DNA from: Flavimaricola marinus
Lineage (GTDB): Bacteria > Pseudomonadota > Alphaproteobacteria > Rhodobacterales > Rhodobacteraceae
Direction: 5' to 3'
DNA: 64,000 bases
NCBI RefSeq assembly: GCF_900184895.1
Contig: NZ_FXZK01000002.1
Span: 372,001-436,000, forward strand
Part shown: one piece after another, positions 36,996 to 45,605 of the stretch
Layout of the letters: each line of letters starts with the position of its first letter
Position numbering within the stretch: the first letter of the stretch is position 1
Position numbers and translations under genes: made by a program
The notes under the pieces: generated by a model
What the model saw: only the letters and a program-made list of their open reading frames with translations
Database searches by the model: none
What the model was told of the DNA's origin: nothing

Positions 36996-38012
36996 ATGAC
37001 CAACGCACTGTCCAAGATGCTCGACACTCACGATTGGCTTCTGGCCGACGGAGCGACGGGGACAAACCTGTTCAACATGGGATTGATGTCCGGCGACGCC
37101 CCGGAGTTCTGGAATGTGGACCATCCCGACAGGATCACGGCGCTCTACAAGGGCGCCGTCGATGCCGGTTCGGACCTGTTTCTGACCAACACCTTTGGCG
37201 GCAACGCCTCGCGCCTCAAACTGCACGATGGCCAAAGCCGCGTTTTTGAGTTGAACAAAGCCGGAGCAGAAATTGGCCGCGAAGTGGCCGATGCATCTGG
37301 CCGGACCGTGATCGTTGCGGGCTCTGTCGGCCCGACAGGCGAGATCTTCGAGCCGATGGGCACCCTGACCCATTCGGCCGCTGTCGAGATGTTTCACGAA
37401 CAGGCCGAAGGATTGAAAGCAGGCGGTGCCGATGTGCTCTGGGTCGAAACGATTTCGGCGGCCGAGGAATACATCGCGGCTGCGGAAGCCTTTGCCCTTG
37501 CGGACATGCCGTGGTGCGGCACCATGAGCTTCGACACGGCCGGTCGCACCATGATGGGTCTGACCTCAGCCGACATGGTCAAGATGGTGGACAAGCTTGC
37601 GAACCCGCCGCTGGCGTTCGGCGCGAACTGTGGGGTCGGTGCATCCGATCTTTTGCGCACGGTCTTGGGATTTGCCGCGGCAGGCCCAACACGCCCGATG
37701 ATTGCCAAGGGGAATGCAGGCATTCCGAAGTATCACGATGGTCATATCCACTACGATGGCACGCCCGAATTGATGGGTGAATATGCCGTCATGGCTCGCA
37801 ACTGCGGTGCGAAAATCATTGGGGGTTGCTGCGGCACGATGCCGGAGCATCTGAGCGCCATGCGCAAGGCGCTTGAAACTCAGCCGATTGGGGAAGTTCC
37901 GTCATTGGAAGCGATTACCGCGAAACTCGGCGGGTTCTCCTCGGCTTCGGATGGCACTGATGGTGCGGGCCCGGAAGCCAGCCCTCGCCGCGGACGCCGC
38001 CGCAAGGCCTGA
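36996..38012 (+). CDS. Betaine--homocysteine S-methyltransferase-like protein
   Basis: A 338-residue TIM-barrel Pfam S-methyl_trans protein. LADGATGTNLFNMGL and FLTNTFGGNASRL open the barrel; zinc ligands are Cys in FGANCGVGASD and the CC pair in IGGCCGTMPEHL. The C-terminus is basic (SPRRGRRRKA). It transfers a methyl group to homocysteine, and alphaproteobacterial members use glycine betaine. The start at 36996 is chosen over a TTG inside the previous gene. The MttB-family gene at 15.1 kb could act in the same osmolyte metabolism, though they are 20 kb apart. Confidence 0.85.
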   Translation: MTNALSKMLDTHDWLLADGATGTNLFNMGLMSGDAPEFWNVDHPDRITALYKGAVDAGSDLFLTNTFGGNASRLKLHDGQSRVFELNKAGAEIGREVADASGRTVIVAGSVGPTGEIFEPMGTLTHSAAVEMFHEQAEGLKAGGADVLWVETISAAEEYIAAAEAFALADMPWCGTMSFDTAGRTMMGLTSADMVKMVDKLANPPLAFGANCGVGASDLLRTVLGFAAAGPTRPMIAKGNAGIPKYHDGHIHYDGTPELMGEYAVMARNCGAKIIGGCCGTMPEHLSAMRKALETQPIGEVPSLEAITAKLGGFSSASDGTDGAGPEASPRRGRRRKA

Positions 38013-38042
38013 CGCGACTGCGACGCCTGTCTGTTGGCGCGG

Positions 38043-39371
38043 CTATCGCGCGATCACCAGATCGGCGCGCAATCCGCCCAAGGCGTCGCTTTCGCCCAAC
38101 CGCAGCACACCGCCGTGGGTTCGGGCGATATCGGCGACGATGGCCAGCCCCAAACCGACGCCGGAGCCCAAATCCTGATTGCGCGCGGGGTCGAGCCGCG
38201 TGAAGGGCTTCATCGCTTCGTCCCGATCCTGTGCTGGGATGCCGGGACCATCGTCTTCCACCGAAAACCGCAGCGATCGCTCGCCCGCCGTCAAACTGAC
38301 AACCGCCTCGGAGCCATATCGCAAAGCGTTGCCGATAAGGTTCTCCATCGCCCTGCGGATCGCGATGGGCCGCAATGGCACCTGCCCCAGATCGGCGCTC
38401 GGCATAACCCCCAAGTGAGCCGCCTGCCCGGCCCTTTGTGCGTCCTCGACGATCTGGGTAATTAGGGCAATCGGGTCGGTCAGCTCCAGATCGTCGCCAG
38501 CGTCACCTCTGGCAAAGTCTAGAAAGCCATCCAGAAGGCGCTGCATTTCGTCGACATCGCGGATCAGGTCTTCCGCCTCGTCGTCGGCGAGGATCGACAA
38601 TCCCAGTCGCAGCCTCGTCAATGGCGTCCTCAGATCATGGCTCACACCAGACAGCATCATTGTCCGCGCCTGCGTTTGTCTTTCGATGCGCGCACGCATG
38701 TCCAGAAAGGCCATCCCCGCGGCCCGCACCTCTGTGGCCCCGGACGGATGATACGGAACAGTCCGACCCTTGCCATACTCTGCCGCGGCTGCCGCCATGC
38801 GTTTGATTGGGCGCAGCTGATTGCGGAGAAAGATGAAGGCGATCAATGTCATGAAAACGCCAAGCACCACCATGAGAACCAAGAGCTGATGGGGATTCGA
38901 GGCTGACAATCTCACTCTGTCGAAATCGACCTGCATGATGCCCTGTGGCACCGTGATCCAAAGAGAGACCTTTCTATCGTCAATCAAATGCACGGCACCG
39001 AGATTGGGGACTTGCTCCCTGAGCGTCTCGATGACGGTCTTGCCCGACAGATCGTAAAACCGCCGAAGGTCATCGGCGGGCACCGACGACGCAGGTAGCT
39101 CGACCACGAACTGCAGAGGGTCGGCAATCGCCCGGGCCGCCGCGCGTGCCTCGTCGACATCTGGCGCAGCCGAGGCTTGATCCGCCAGGAAGGTCAATTC
39201 CAAAGCGATCGAAGCGGTCATCTGCTTCGTAACGCCTTCGAAATGCCGTTGAATGAAGCTGACCGATATTACAAGCTGCAAGCCGAGCACCGGCAAGATG
39301 AGAATGAGAAAGGCCCGTGCATACAGGCTTCTCGGCAGGTACTTCTTGATCCACTCGAAATTCATGCCCAA
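38043..39371 (-). CDS. EnvZ-like sensor histidine kinase, no adjacent regulator
   Basis: 442 residues (a second ATG six bases downstream is possible). One helix near 18-38, a periplasmic domain (~40-165), a second helix (LLVLMVVLGVFMTLIAFIFL, ~164-183), HAMP (~184-235), HisKA with MLSGVSHDLRTPLTRLRLGL in outline, and HATPase with ENLIGNALRYGS, DDGPGIP and GVGLGLAIV. The ALL-helix arrangement fits EnvZ/OmpR-type kinases. No response-regulator gene is beside it. It is divergent from the MBL hydrolase with 36 bp between starts. Confidence 0.87.
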   Translation of the reverse strand: MGMNFEWIKKYLPRSLYARAFLILILPVLGLQLVISVSFIQRHFEGVTKQMTASIALELTFLADQASAAPDVDEARAAARAIADPLQFVVELPASSVPADDLRRFYDLSGKTVIETLREQVPNLGAVHLIDDRKVSLWITVPQGIMQVDFDRVRLSASNPHQLLVLMVVLGVFMTLIAFIFLRNQLRPIKRMAAAAAEYGKGRTVPYHPSGATEVRAAGMAFLDMRARIERQTQARTMMLSGVSHDLRTPLTRLRLGLSILADDEAEDLIRDVDEMQRLLDGFLDFARGDAGDDLELTDPIALITQIVEDAQRAGQAAHLGVMPSADLGQVPLRPIAIRRAMENLIGNALRYGSEAVVSLTAGERSLRFSVEDDGPGIPAQDRDEAMKPFTRLDPARNQDLGSGVGLGLAIVADIARTHGGVLRLGESDALGGLRADLVIAR

Positions 39372-39407
39372 CGCTACCGCTCAAGTGACCTGAACGAAAG
39401 ACGCCAG

Positions 39408-40316
39408 ATGCACGCCCCGCCTCCGCCAATTGGCAAATCCGAGACCCTCATCCCCGGTCTGCGCAGGGTGATCGCACCGAATGCATCCCCAATGACATAT
39501 TGGGGCACGAACACCTACCTTTTGGGCAATGGTTCGGGCCTGTGCATCATAGATCCGGGTCCGGAATCATCCGCTCATCTCGGAGCACTGCTCGACGCGA
39601 TCGGCACCGCACAGGTCAGCCACATCGTCGTGACTCATAGCCATCTGGACCATTCCCCCCTCGCCGCACGTCTTTCCGCGCTCACCGGCGCGCCGGTGAT
39701 CGGCTATGGACCTTACGACGCAGGCCGCAGTCCAATTATGCAGCAGTTGATCGATGCCGGCCTCGACTCTGGCGGTGAGGGATTGGACAGGACTTTTACA
39801 CCCGACCTGACCGTCAAGGATGGCGAGATCATTCGTGGGTCGGATTGGAACATGCGCGTCCTGCACACGCCGGGTCATCTCGGCAATCACATATGTCTGC
39901 GGTGGAATGACGCGATCTTCACCGGCGATCACGTCATGGGCTGGTCCAGTTCATTGGTTTCGCCGCCTGACGGGGATCTGACCGATTTCATGAAATCCTG
40001 CCAAAAATTGACCAAGCACAAGGTCGATCAATTCTTGCCCGGACATGGCCCACCCGTCACGAACCCGGCCGCTCGGCTTGAGTGGCTGATTGGTCATCGG
40101 TTGGCGCGCGAGGCACAGATCTTGGCGGCCCTTTCCTCTCAAGCCAAAGGCCTCACCCTGACTGCCTTGACTCGCATGGTCTACGATGACACGCCCACTC
40201 ACCTTCACATGGCCGCAGCGCGAAACGTACTGGCGCACCTCGTTGATTTATCTGGCAGAAACATGGCCGGCTTCAGTCAACCAATCCGGGAGGAAACGCT
40301 GTTCAGAGTTATATGA
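39408..40316 (+). CDS. MBL-fold metallohydrolase (LACTB2-like)
   Basis: 302 residues from the ATG at 39408; a longer frame from 39177 is antisense to the kinase gene. Zinc motif VVTHSHLDHSPLAARL (HxHxDH), then VLHTPGHLGNHICL and FTGDHVMGWSS supply the remaining ligands, and FLPGHGPPV the last His. The C-terminal winged-helix-like tail (LTLTALTRMVYDD) matches the LACTB2/glyoxalase II-type group. Substrate may be a thioester or RNA; not resolved. Confidence 0.85.
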   Translation: MHAPPPPIGKSETLIPGLRRVIAPNASPMTYWGTNTYLLGNGSGLCIIDPGPESSAHLGALLDAIGTAQVSHIVVTHSHLDHSPLAARLSALTGAPVIGYGPYDAGRSPIMQQLIDAGLDSGGEGLDRTFTPDLTVKDGEIIRGSDWNMRVLHTPGHLGNHICLRWNDAIFTGDHVMGWSSSLVSPPDGDLTDFMKSCQKLTKHKVDQFLPGHGPPVTNPAARLEWLIGHRLAREAQILAALSSQAKGLTLTALTRMVYDDTPTHLHMAAARNVLAHLVDLSGRNMAGFSQPIREETLFRVI

Positions 40317-40388
40317 TCGTGAGACCAAGAAAATCGCGATTCCCCTCTGGACGAAGGTATGAGCCATTGCTATACGGCCCCTCGTTGG

Positions 40389-40463
40389 TCCGGCGTAGCT
40401 CAGCGGTAGAGCAGTTGACTGTTAATCAATTGGTCGTAGGTTCGATCCCTACCGCCGGAGCCA
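40389..40463 (+). tRNA. tRNA-Asn (anticodon GTT)
   Basis: A complete cloverleaf: acceptor arms TCCGGCG and CGCCGGA, D-arm GCTC/GAGC, anticodon stem GTTGA/TCAAT with loop CTGTTAA giving anticodon GTT at 40421-40423, T-arm GTAGG/CCTAC with TTCGATC, and an encoded GCCA end. It sits just upstream of the low-GC exopolysaccharide locus. Confidence 0.97.
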
Positions 40464-41025
40464 AAAATTCTAAGCTTTCGGAGAACTAAGCGTTGCGCAT
40501 TTATGGTGCGCCTTGGAGTTTTCGTGAAGATCGCGAGCGATTGCACATACTGCTACCGGTCGTCGAAGCGACTGACGTCCGCGTCGGGCAAGCCGGCAAT
40601 GCGGAAGCAGACTTCCGAATTCAACGGCGCGACAGGACGTTCATCGGGTTCGTCAATCACCCTCTTTTACGTGCGTTCTGATGCCGTCGATGTTTACCTC
40701 GATCCGTCGCGAGTGACCTTTTGATTGCCCGTACAAGTCGTGCTATTTACTAAGCGTTATTGATCCGAAATGCGAAAACGAGAGTCTATTTTCGCGCAAT
40801 TGATCTAGTTCGGGAACACACATTGGCGCTGCTTTCACATGGCGCGGGCCGAGGTGAAGAGCCCAAAATGGTTGCCAGAGGTCCGGCGGCAAACAACTAT
40901 CCTAGTGCCAATTTTTAATACTCGCTCCGCATCCCGGAAGCCCCGCTAATCTGAAAGCTCGACACGTCGCTATCTTTCGGGCTCTACCAGACAGCCGCGC
41001 TTTTTAACTTCTTTTGATTCAAAGC
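40464..41025. other. AT-richer spacer between tRNA-Asn and the alginate-like locus
   Basis: About 560 bp, visibly lower in GC than its surroundings. Short frames at 40493-40724 have no recognisable domain and composition unlike the neighbours; I do not call them. A half-site CTATCCT at 40899 resembles the regulon motif on one side only. Confidence 0.45.
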
Positions 41026-41042
41026 CTAACCTATCGGATAGG
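41026..41042. promoter_or_regulatory. Regulon site 1 (CTAW-N8-ATAGG) upstream of algF-like gene
   Basis: CTAACCTATCGGATAGG matches the site-3 sequence CTATCCTTTGGGATAGG at 14 of 17 positions. It ends 73 bp before the algF-like start. The position before the first gene of the EPS set suggests an operator or activator site. Confidence 0.6.
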
Positions 41043-41115
41043 CCAAATAGACCCATGCACGTTGGATTTGAAATCCTCCCCACGGTAGCTCCGTCTTCGA
41101 CAAGGAGTGACCGAA

Positions 41116-41724
41116 ATGGTTTTTCGACAAAGCATCATAGCTGCTGGATTTCTGGCAACATCTGGCATCCTCAGCGGACCAGCCCTTGGACAAGATTCAG
41201 GGCTCTACGGGGAAGCCATCCCAGCCGATGCCGTATTTGTTCGGTGGCTCGAAGGATCGACTCCGCTCGAACGGTCTGCATTCGGATACGACTTCAGCGA
41301 TGAGAATATCCCGGCCAACACCTACGCGGCGGTGTCTGCGGAACTGCTGCCCGACGTATCGATCGGTGGATACTACAGCGTGGTCCTCGGCGCGTCCGGC
41401 ACGCCCCTGCTCGTGAAGGAACCGGAGCGCGGCGATCAGACGAAGGTTCACATGATCCTTGTGAACGGCGGCGCTACCCCGGTGACATTGAACATTGCTG
41501 GTGGTGGCGCGGAGGTCATCTCCCTCACATCGCAATCGGAAGCGAGCTCGCGAGCAGTCAATCCCGTGTCAGCGAGCCTCGAGGTTCGGCCGGAAGGGTC
41601 GGACTTGGCAATTGCACAGTTCGAAGTTGCCTTGCGCCGGGGGCAGAATATGACATTCGCCGTACTCGACGGTGATGTCATTCTCGTGCCCAGCGCCTTT
41701 GGGCCGGTCGTCAAGGCTGAGTGA
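41116..41724 (+). CDS. algF: AlgF-like periplasmic alginate O-acetylation protein
   Basis: 202 residues. The ATG at 41116 has AAGGAG eight bases upstream and is preferred to a GTG at 41107. A signal peptide (MVFRQSIIAAGFLATSGILS, cleaved near ALGQ) precedes GLYGEAIPADAVFVRWLEGS, characteristic of AlgF, and a two-lobe beta-rich body. In Pseudomonas AlgF works with AlgI and AlgJ to acetylate mannuronate residues in the periplasm. It is the first gene of algF-algI-algJ-algX and is preceded by regulon site 1. Confidence 0.85.
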   Translation: MVFRQSIIAAGFLATSGILSGPALGQDSGLYGEAIPADAVFVRWLEGSTPLERSAFGYDFSDENIPANTYAAVSAELLPDVSIGGYYSVVLGASGTPLLVKEPERGDQTKVHMILVNGGATPVTLNIAGGGAEVISLTSQSEASSRAVNPVSASLEVRPEGSDLAIAQFEVALRRGQNMTFAVLDGDVILVPSAFGPVVKAE

Positions 41725-41730
41725 CGCGCA

Positions 41731-43119
41731 ATGGTCTTCTCCTCCCAAATCTTCATTTTTGCGTTCCTGCCCCTATTCCTCGGGGCATATTATCTGGCAC
41801 CAAAGCGCTGGCGTTCGCTGTTGATCCTTCTCGCGAGCTACGTTTTCTATGGCTGGTGGAAGGTCGAATACCTAAGCGTGGTCTTGGGCATTTCCTTGAT
41901 CAGCTACATCGCAGCCAACAGGGCTCTGGCCGCACCGACGGCCAGCGCAAGATCATGGGCGGTCCGCATCGGTGTCGGTCTCGATCTCGCCGTGTTGGGA
42001 TACTTCAAATATTCGTATTTCCTGCAGGATAATATGAACTCCGCGCTGTCGATGCTCGGCGTCGACCCGTCGCCGGCTGTTCAGATTGTTTTGCCAATCG
42101 GCATTTCGTTTCTCACCTTTCAATCCATCAGCTACATCCTCGACGTCGCTCGCAAGGACGCGCCTCCCGCACGAAATCTGGTGGATTTCCTCGCATTCTC
42201 GGCACTGTTTCCGCAACTGATTGCCGGACCGGTATTGCGGTATAAGGACCTAAGCGACCAGTTCTCGGAGCGGACACATAGCCTCGCCCTGTTTGCGAAA
42301 GGGATCCGGCGATTTGTGATCGGCTTGGCGATGAAGCTCCTGATTGCGGATACCGTCTCTCCGATGGTCGATCGGATGTTTGCGCTGTCCTCACCGACAT
42401 TCGCGGAAGCGTGGCTTGGGGCCTTGGCCTATGCCATCCAACTTCTGTTCGATTTCGCAGGTTACTCTGCCATGGCGATCGGATTGGGATTGATGATCGG
42501 GTTCCGGTTCGTCGAGAATTTCGATGCGCCCTACACTGCCAAATCGGTGACCGAATTCTGGCGGCGCTGGCATATCAGCCTGTCGAACTGGCTGCGCGAC
42601 TATCTGTATGTTCCGCTAGGCGGCAATCGCGACGGTGCCCTGCGCACCTACCGGAATCTCATGTTGACGATGGTTCTCGGGGGCCTTTGGCACGGCGCAA
42701 ACTGGACGTTCGTCCTTTGGGGAGCATGGCATGGTCTGTTCCTCTCAATCGAAAGACTGTTGGGATCAAAGCATCGCGGCGCCGTATGGCCACGACACAC
42801 GGGATGGCTGATCAGCATGACCGTAGTGGTCATTGGGTGGGTGATGTTCCGTGCTTCGTCGGTGGAACAGGCCTTAATCATGTATGCCGGCATGTCGGGC
42901 CAAACGGGGTTCTGGATCAGTGCTGAAACGATCTACTTCAACCAGCCGATAGAGTTTGCCGCATTGCTCCTGGGGGCTGGCATCGCAATCTACGGTCCCC
43001 GTATCCGGCAAGTACGTCTTCCTGCATTGGCAGCTGTCACCCCGACCATGCTCCTGTTGGTGTGCACGGTCGTCATGCAAGCCCGCACCCACTCTCCGTT
43101 TCTCTACTTCCAGTTCTGA
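41731..43119 (+). CDS. algI: AlgI-like MBOAT O-acyltransferase
   Basis: 462 residues, about eleven membrane helices. The start MVFSSQIFIFAFLPLFLGAYY and the MBOAT core are typical of AlgI/DltB: TEFWRRWHISLSNWLRDYLYVPLGGNR in outline, and GLWHGANWTFVLWGAWHGL with the catalytic His. It would pass acetyl groups across the inner membrane to the periplasmic acetyltransferases encoded next. It starts 6 bp after the algF-like stop. Confidence 0.92.
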   Translation: MVFSSQIFIFAFLPLFLGAYYLAPKRWRSLLILLASYVFYGWWKVEYLSVVLGISLISYIAANRALAAPTASARSWAVRIGVGLDLAVLGYFKYSYFLQDNMNSALSMLGVDPSPAVQIVLPIGISFLTFQSISYILDVARKDAPPARNLVDFLAFSALFPQLIAGPVLRYKDLSDQFSERTHSLALFAKGIRRFVIGLAMKLLIADTVSPMVDRMFALSSPTFAEAWLGALAYAIQLLFDFAGYSAMAIGLGLMIGFRFVENFDAPYTAKSVTEFWRRWHISLSNWLRDYLYVPLGGNRDGALRTYRNLMLTMVLGGLWHGANWTFVLWGAWHGLFLSIERLLGSKHRGAVWPRHTGWLISMTVVVIGWVMFRASSVEQALIMYAGMSGQTGFWISAETIYFNQPIEFAALLLGAGIAIYGPRIRQVRLPALAAVTPTMLLLVCTVVMQARTHSPFLYFQF

Positions 43120-43132
43120 AAGGCTCGCAAAG

Positions 43133-44152
43133 ATGCTTCTTCATGCTTTGTCACCGGCCATGACGACCGCTTGTGTCGGGGTAATTGGCTGCCTAGCTCT
43201 CTTGAGCACCGATCTTCGACCGAAGGGGCTTTCTCCGATCGATGGCCACTATCAACGAATGGTCGAGTCCGAGTTCGAAGCCAATGCGCCCTTCCGGGAT
43301 GTGTCTGTCCATTTCTGGACAGCGGCAAGGTTGGCCCTCTTCAATCAGGCCGATACGGATGTGATCATTGGCGAGGAGGACTGGCTGTTCACCGCCGAAG
43401 AGTTTCGCCGCGCGTCGTCTGAGGTCGATCTCGAAACCGAACTGAGCCGAACCATCGAACAGCTCTCAGCACTGGGCATCACGCTGATCCCGGTTATCGT
43501 ACCGGACAAGGCTCGCATCTACGAGGATATGCTACCCCATGCCCGGCTTTACGAGATTGAGCTGCGGTATGGCCGATTGAAGACGTTGCTGGCCGACTAC
43601 GGGTTTCCTGTCATCGACCTGGAGGTCGCGCTGCGCGACGGTCGAACAAGCGCCGAAACCTTCATGCGGACCGACACGCATTGGAGCCCAGCCGGGGCCG
43701 AGGTCGCAGCGAAGGCCATCGCTGCCGAGCTTTCGGATATGCACGGCGACACCGCAGCGTTTGAAACCACGACTTTGCAAGCGGTACTTTTCGAGGGAGA
43801 CCTCGCACGCTTTCTGGAAACCGGCCCGTTCGCGACCTGGATTGGTCCGCAGCCCGAGGCCATTGCCGTGCCGGAAACCACTAGCACCGGTGGCGCAGAT
43901 CTCTTGTTCGGGGACCCGACCATTCCAATCGCGCTGGTCGGAACGAGCTTTTCGGCCCGCGAAGACTTTAATTTCGCAGGGTTTCTGAGCCAGCACACCG
44001 GTTTGGACGTGATCAACCTCGCGACTATCGGCGAAGGGCCATTCGCCCCGATGCGCAGCTATCTGGCGTCGGAAACCCTTAAATCTTCCCCCCCATCAAT
44101 CGTCATCTGGGAACTGCCGGAGCGATACATTTCCGTGAGAGAGACACCATGA
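43133..44152 (+). CDS. algJ: AlgJ-like SGNH acetyltransferase (membrane-anchored)
   Basis: 339 residues with an N-terminal hydrophobic anchor (~8-26) and a SGNH-like AlgJ/AlgX domain. The catalytic triad known from AlgX is present: D181 and H183 in RTDTHWSPAG and S272 in VGTSFSAREDF. Early landmarks are GEEDWLF and PVIVPDKARIY. It starts 13 bp after algI and overlaps the next gene by ATGA. Upstream in-frame sequence to 42956 overlaps algI and is not used. Confidence 0.88.
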   Translation: MLLHALSPAMTTACVGVIGCLALLSTDLRPKGLSPIDGHYQRMVESEFEANAPFRDVSVHFWTAARLALFNQADTDVIIGEEDWLFTAEEFRRASSEVDLETELSRTIEQLSALGITLIPVIVPDKARIYEDMLPHARLYEIELRYGRLKTLLADYGFPVIDLEVALRDGRTSAETFMRTDTHWSPAGAEVAAKAIAAELSDMHGDTAAFETTTLQAVLFEGDLARFLETGPFATWIGPQPEAIAVPETTSTGGADLLFGDPTIPIALVGTSFSAREDFNFAGFLSQHTGLDVINLATIGEGPFAPMRSYLASETLKSSPPSIVIWELPERYISVRETP

Positions 44153-45471
44153 AGAACATCGTAACGCTAAGCCTTGGTTTGCTGACTGCCTTGCCTGTCA
44201 GCGCAGAGCCATATTGCCCGGCATTGCTGGACGAAGCGCAGCTTGAAAACCGCTACAAACGCCTGGCACCGATCCACAACGATCGAGGCACCGGTTGGAT
44301 TTTCACGTCCGATCAAATGGACACCGATTATGAGATGTCGGCCGAAGCCGAGATGCTAATGACGCAGGTCACTGCGCAGTTCGCCGCTCGCGGAAAGCAG
44401 TTCGCCATTCTGGTCGCGCCACCTCGGCCGCTTGTCGCAGGTCAACAGATCGTCGATGAAACCATTGGGGCGTCATCGCACTATGACGTCGCCGCGACGC
44501 ATGACAGTTTCGACCGACTTATAGAACAGCTCCAGCAGACGGGTGCGATTGTGCCCAACCTGTTGGATGTCGCATTGGCCCACTCTGAGGAAGCTCCATA
44601 CTATTTCAAACGAGACACCCATTGGACAAGCATTGGCGCGGCGGCGAGCGCCCTGGCGCTGGCGGAGGAACTGGACCTTCAAGTCACCTACACCACTGAC
44701 GAAATCGTGGTGATCGACACCATCGAAGAGCGAGGCTCGTTGAGCGATATCGTCGAGGCAACCTGTGGTTCGAGGGCCGAAGGCGAGAGCATGCCGGTAT
44801 ACGACTATTCAACGGTGCAGGCGAACGGCAGTCTCGGCCTGCTCGACGATACTCCTGTATCCGCGCTCAACGCGACCCTGTTGGGAACCAGTTTCAGCGA
44901 CAGATACCGCCGAGACCAATACCAGGTTGCTGATGCGCTTTCCGTAGCCCTCGATGCAACGATTGAGAACCTTTCCGTTTCAGGCGGAGGCCTGATCGGT
45001 CCAATCGAGGAGTTCATCCTGTCGGACGCGCTTTCGACCAGTGAGAGCGATCTGATCGTCTGGGAGTTCCCCTATACCGAGACCCTTGGCACGAGCGCTC
45101 TTCGCCAGTTGCTCGGTGCGTTGATGGCCGATGGCGCGACATCGATTGTCGAGCATGCCCTCACCGTTTCAGACGATGAAATCCGTCATGAGCTGATGTC
45201 AGCCGAACGGTCCGCCGATGTTCTGCACATCTCGCTCGATACGGTCGAGGCACAGCGACTATACATCGATCTGACGTTCGAGGACGGTACAAGCAAGACT
45301 GTTCAGCTTCGGCGCAAAGCCTCGATGCAGGAAGTGGCCCAGCATGCGGATTGGTGGGCCTATTTCGGACAATACATTTATGGCGAACCGGTTTCCTTGA
45401 GGCTGCGCATTGATCCGAAGGCCGGGGCACAAACCGCGCAAGTCTCGTTCCTGTCGACACCGCGAAACTAG
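44149..45471 (+). CDS. algX: AlgX-like periplasmic acetyltransferase
   Basis: 440 residues with a signal peptide (MKNIVTLSLGLLTALPVSAE). The SGNH-like domain has D156 and H158 in KRDTHWTSIG and S248 in LLGTSFSDRY, so the triad is complete. A C-terminal beta-rich segment (~355-440, including LYIDLTFEDG and VSLRLRIDP) could correspond to the carbohydrate-binding module of AlgX. Overlap of 4 bp with the previous gene implies coupling. Assignment as AlgX rather than a second AlgJ rests on the signal peptide and the extra C-terminal module. Confidence 0.82.
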   Translation: MKNIVTLSLGLLTALPVSAEPYCPALLDEAQLENRYKRLAPIHNDRGTGWIFTSDQMDTDYEMSAEAEMLMTQVTAQFAARGKQFAILVAPPRPLVAGQQIVDETIGASSHYDVAATHDSFDRLIEQLQQTGAIVPNLLDVALAHSEEAPYYFKRDTHWTSIGAAASALALAEELDLQVTYTTDEIVVIDTIEERGSLSDIVEATCGSRAEGESMPVYDYSTVQANGSLGLLDDTPVSALNATLLGTSFSDRYRRDQYQVADALSVALDATIENLSVSGGGLIGPIEEFILSDALSTSESDLIVWEFPYTETLGTSALRQLLGALMADGATSIVEHALTVSDDEIRHELMSAERSADVLHISLDTVEAQRLYIDLTFEDGTSKTVQLRRKASMQEVAQHADWWAYFGQYIYGEPVSLRLRIDPKAGAQTAQVSFLSTPRN

Positions 45472-45482
45472 GCAAATTCCCG

Positions 45483-45499
45483 CTATGCTTTGGTATAGG
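45483..45499. promoter_or_regulatory. Regulon site 2 upstream of alg44-like gene
   Basis: CTATGCTTTGGTATAGG matches the consensus CTATCCTTTGGGATAGG at 15 of 17 positions. It lies 11 bp after the algX stop and 106 bp before the alg44 start. Confidence 0.65.
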
Positions 45500-45544
45500 C
45501 CCTATGCTTCTGCGCCAGAGGCTAGCCTTCCGCTACGATGTGAA

Positions 45545-45597
45545 GCTCCTGCTCTCGGCCTATTAACCATGCTCAATAGGCCACGAGATGCAGGAGC
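45545..45597 (+). promoter_or_regulatory. Leader hairpin that buries the alg44 ribosome-binding site
   Basis: The left arm GCTCCTGC-TCTC-GGCCTATT pairs with AATAGGCC-(AC)-GAGA-(T)-GCAGGAGC around the 10-nt loop AACCATGCTC, giving 20 base pairs with two small bulges. The 3' arm contains AGGAG (45592-45596), the only good Shine-Dalgarno for the GTG at 45606. ATTTTG follows the stem, so a terminator or attenuator role is also possible. Confidence 0.65.
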
Positions 45598-45605
45598 ATT
45601 TTGCC

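Noticed and set aside
40493-40724. Two short frames after tRNA-Asn
   Set aside because: No recognisable domain, no convincing ribosome site, mutually overlapping, and in an AT-rich spacer.
40899-40915. CTATCCTAGTGCCAATT as a regulon site
   Set aside because: Only the left half CTATCCT matches; the right half is absent.
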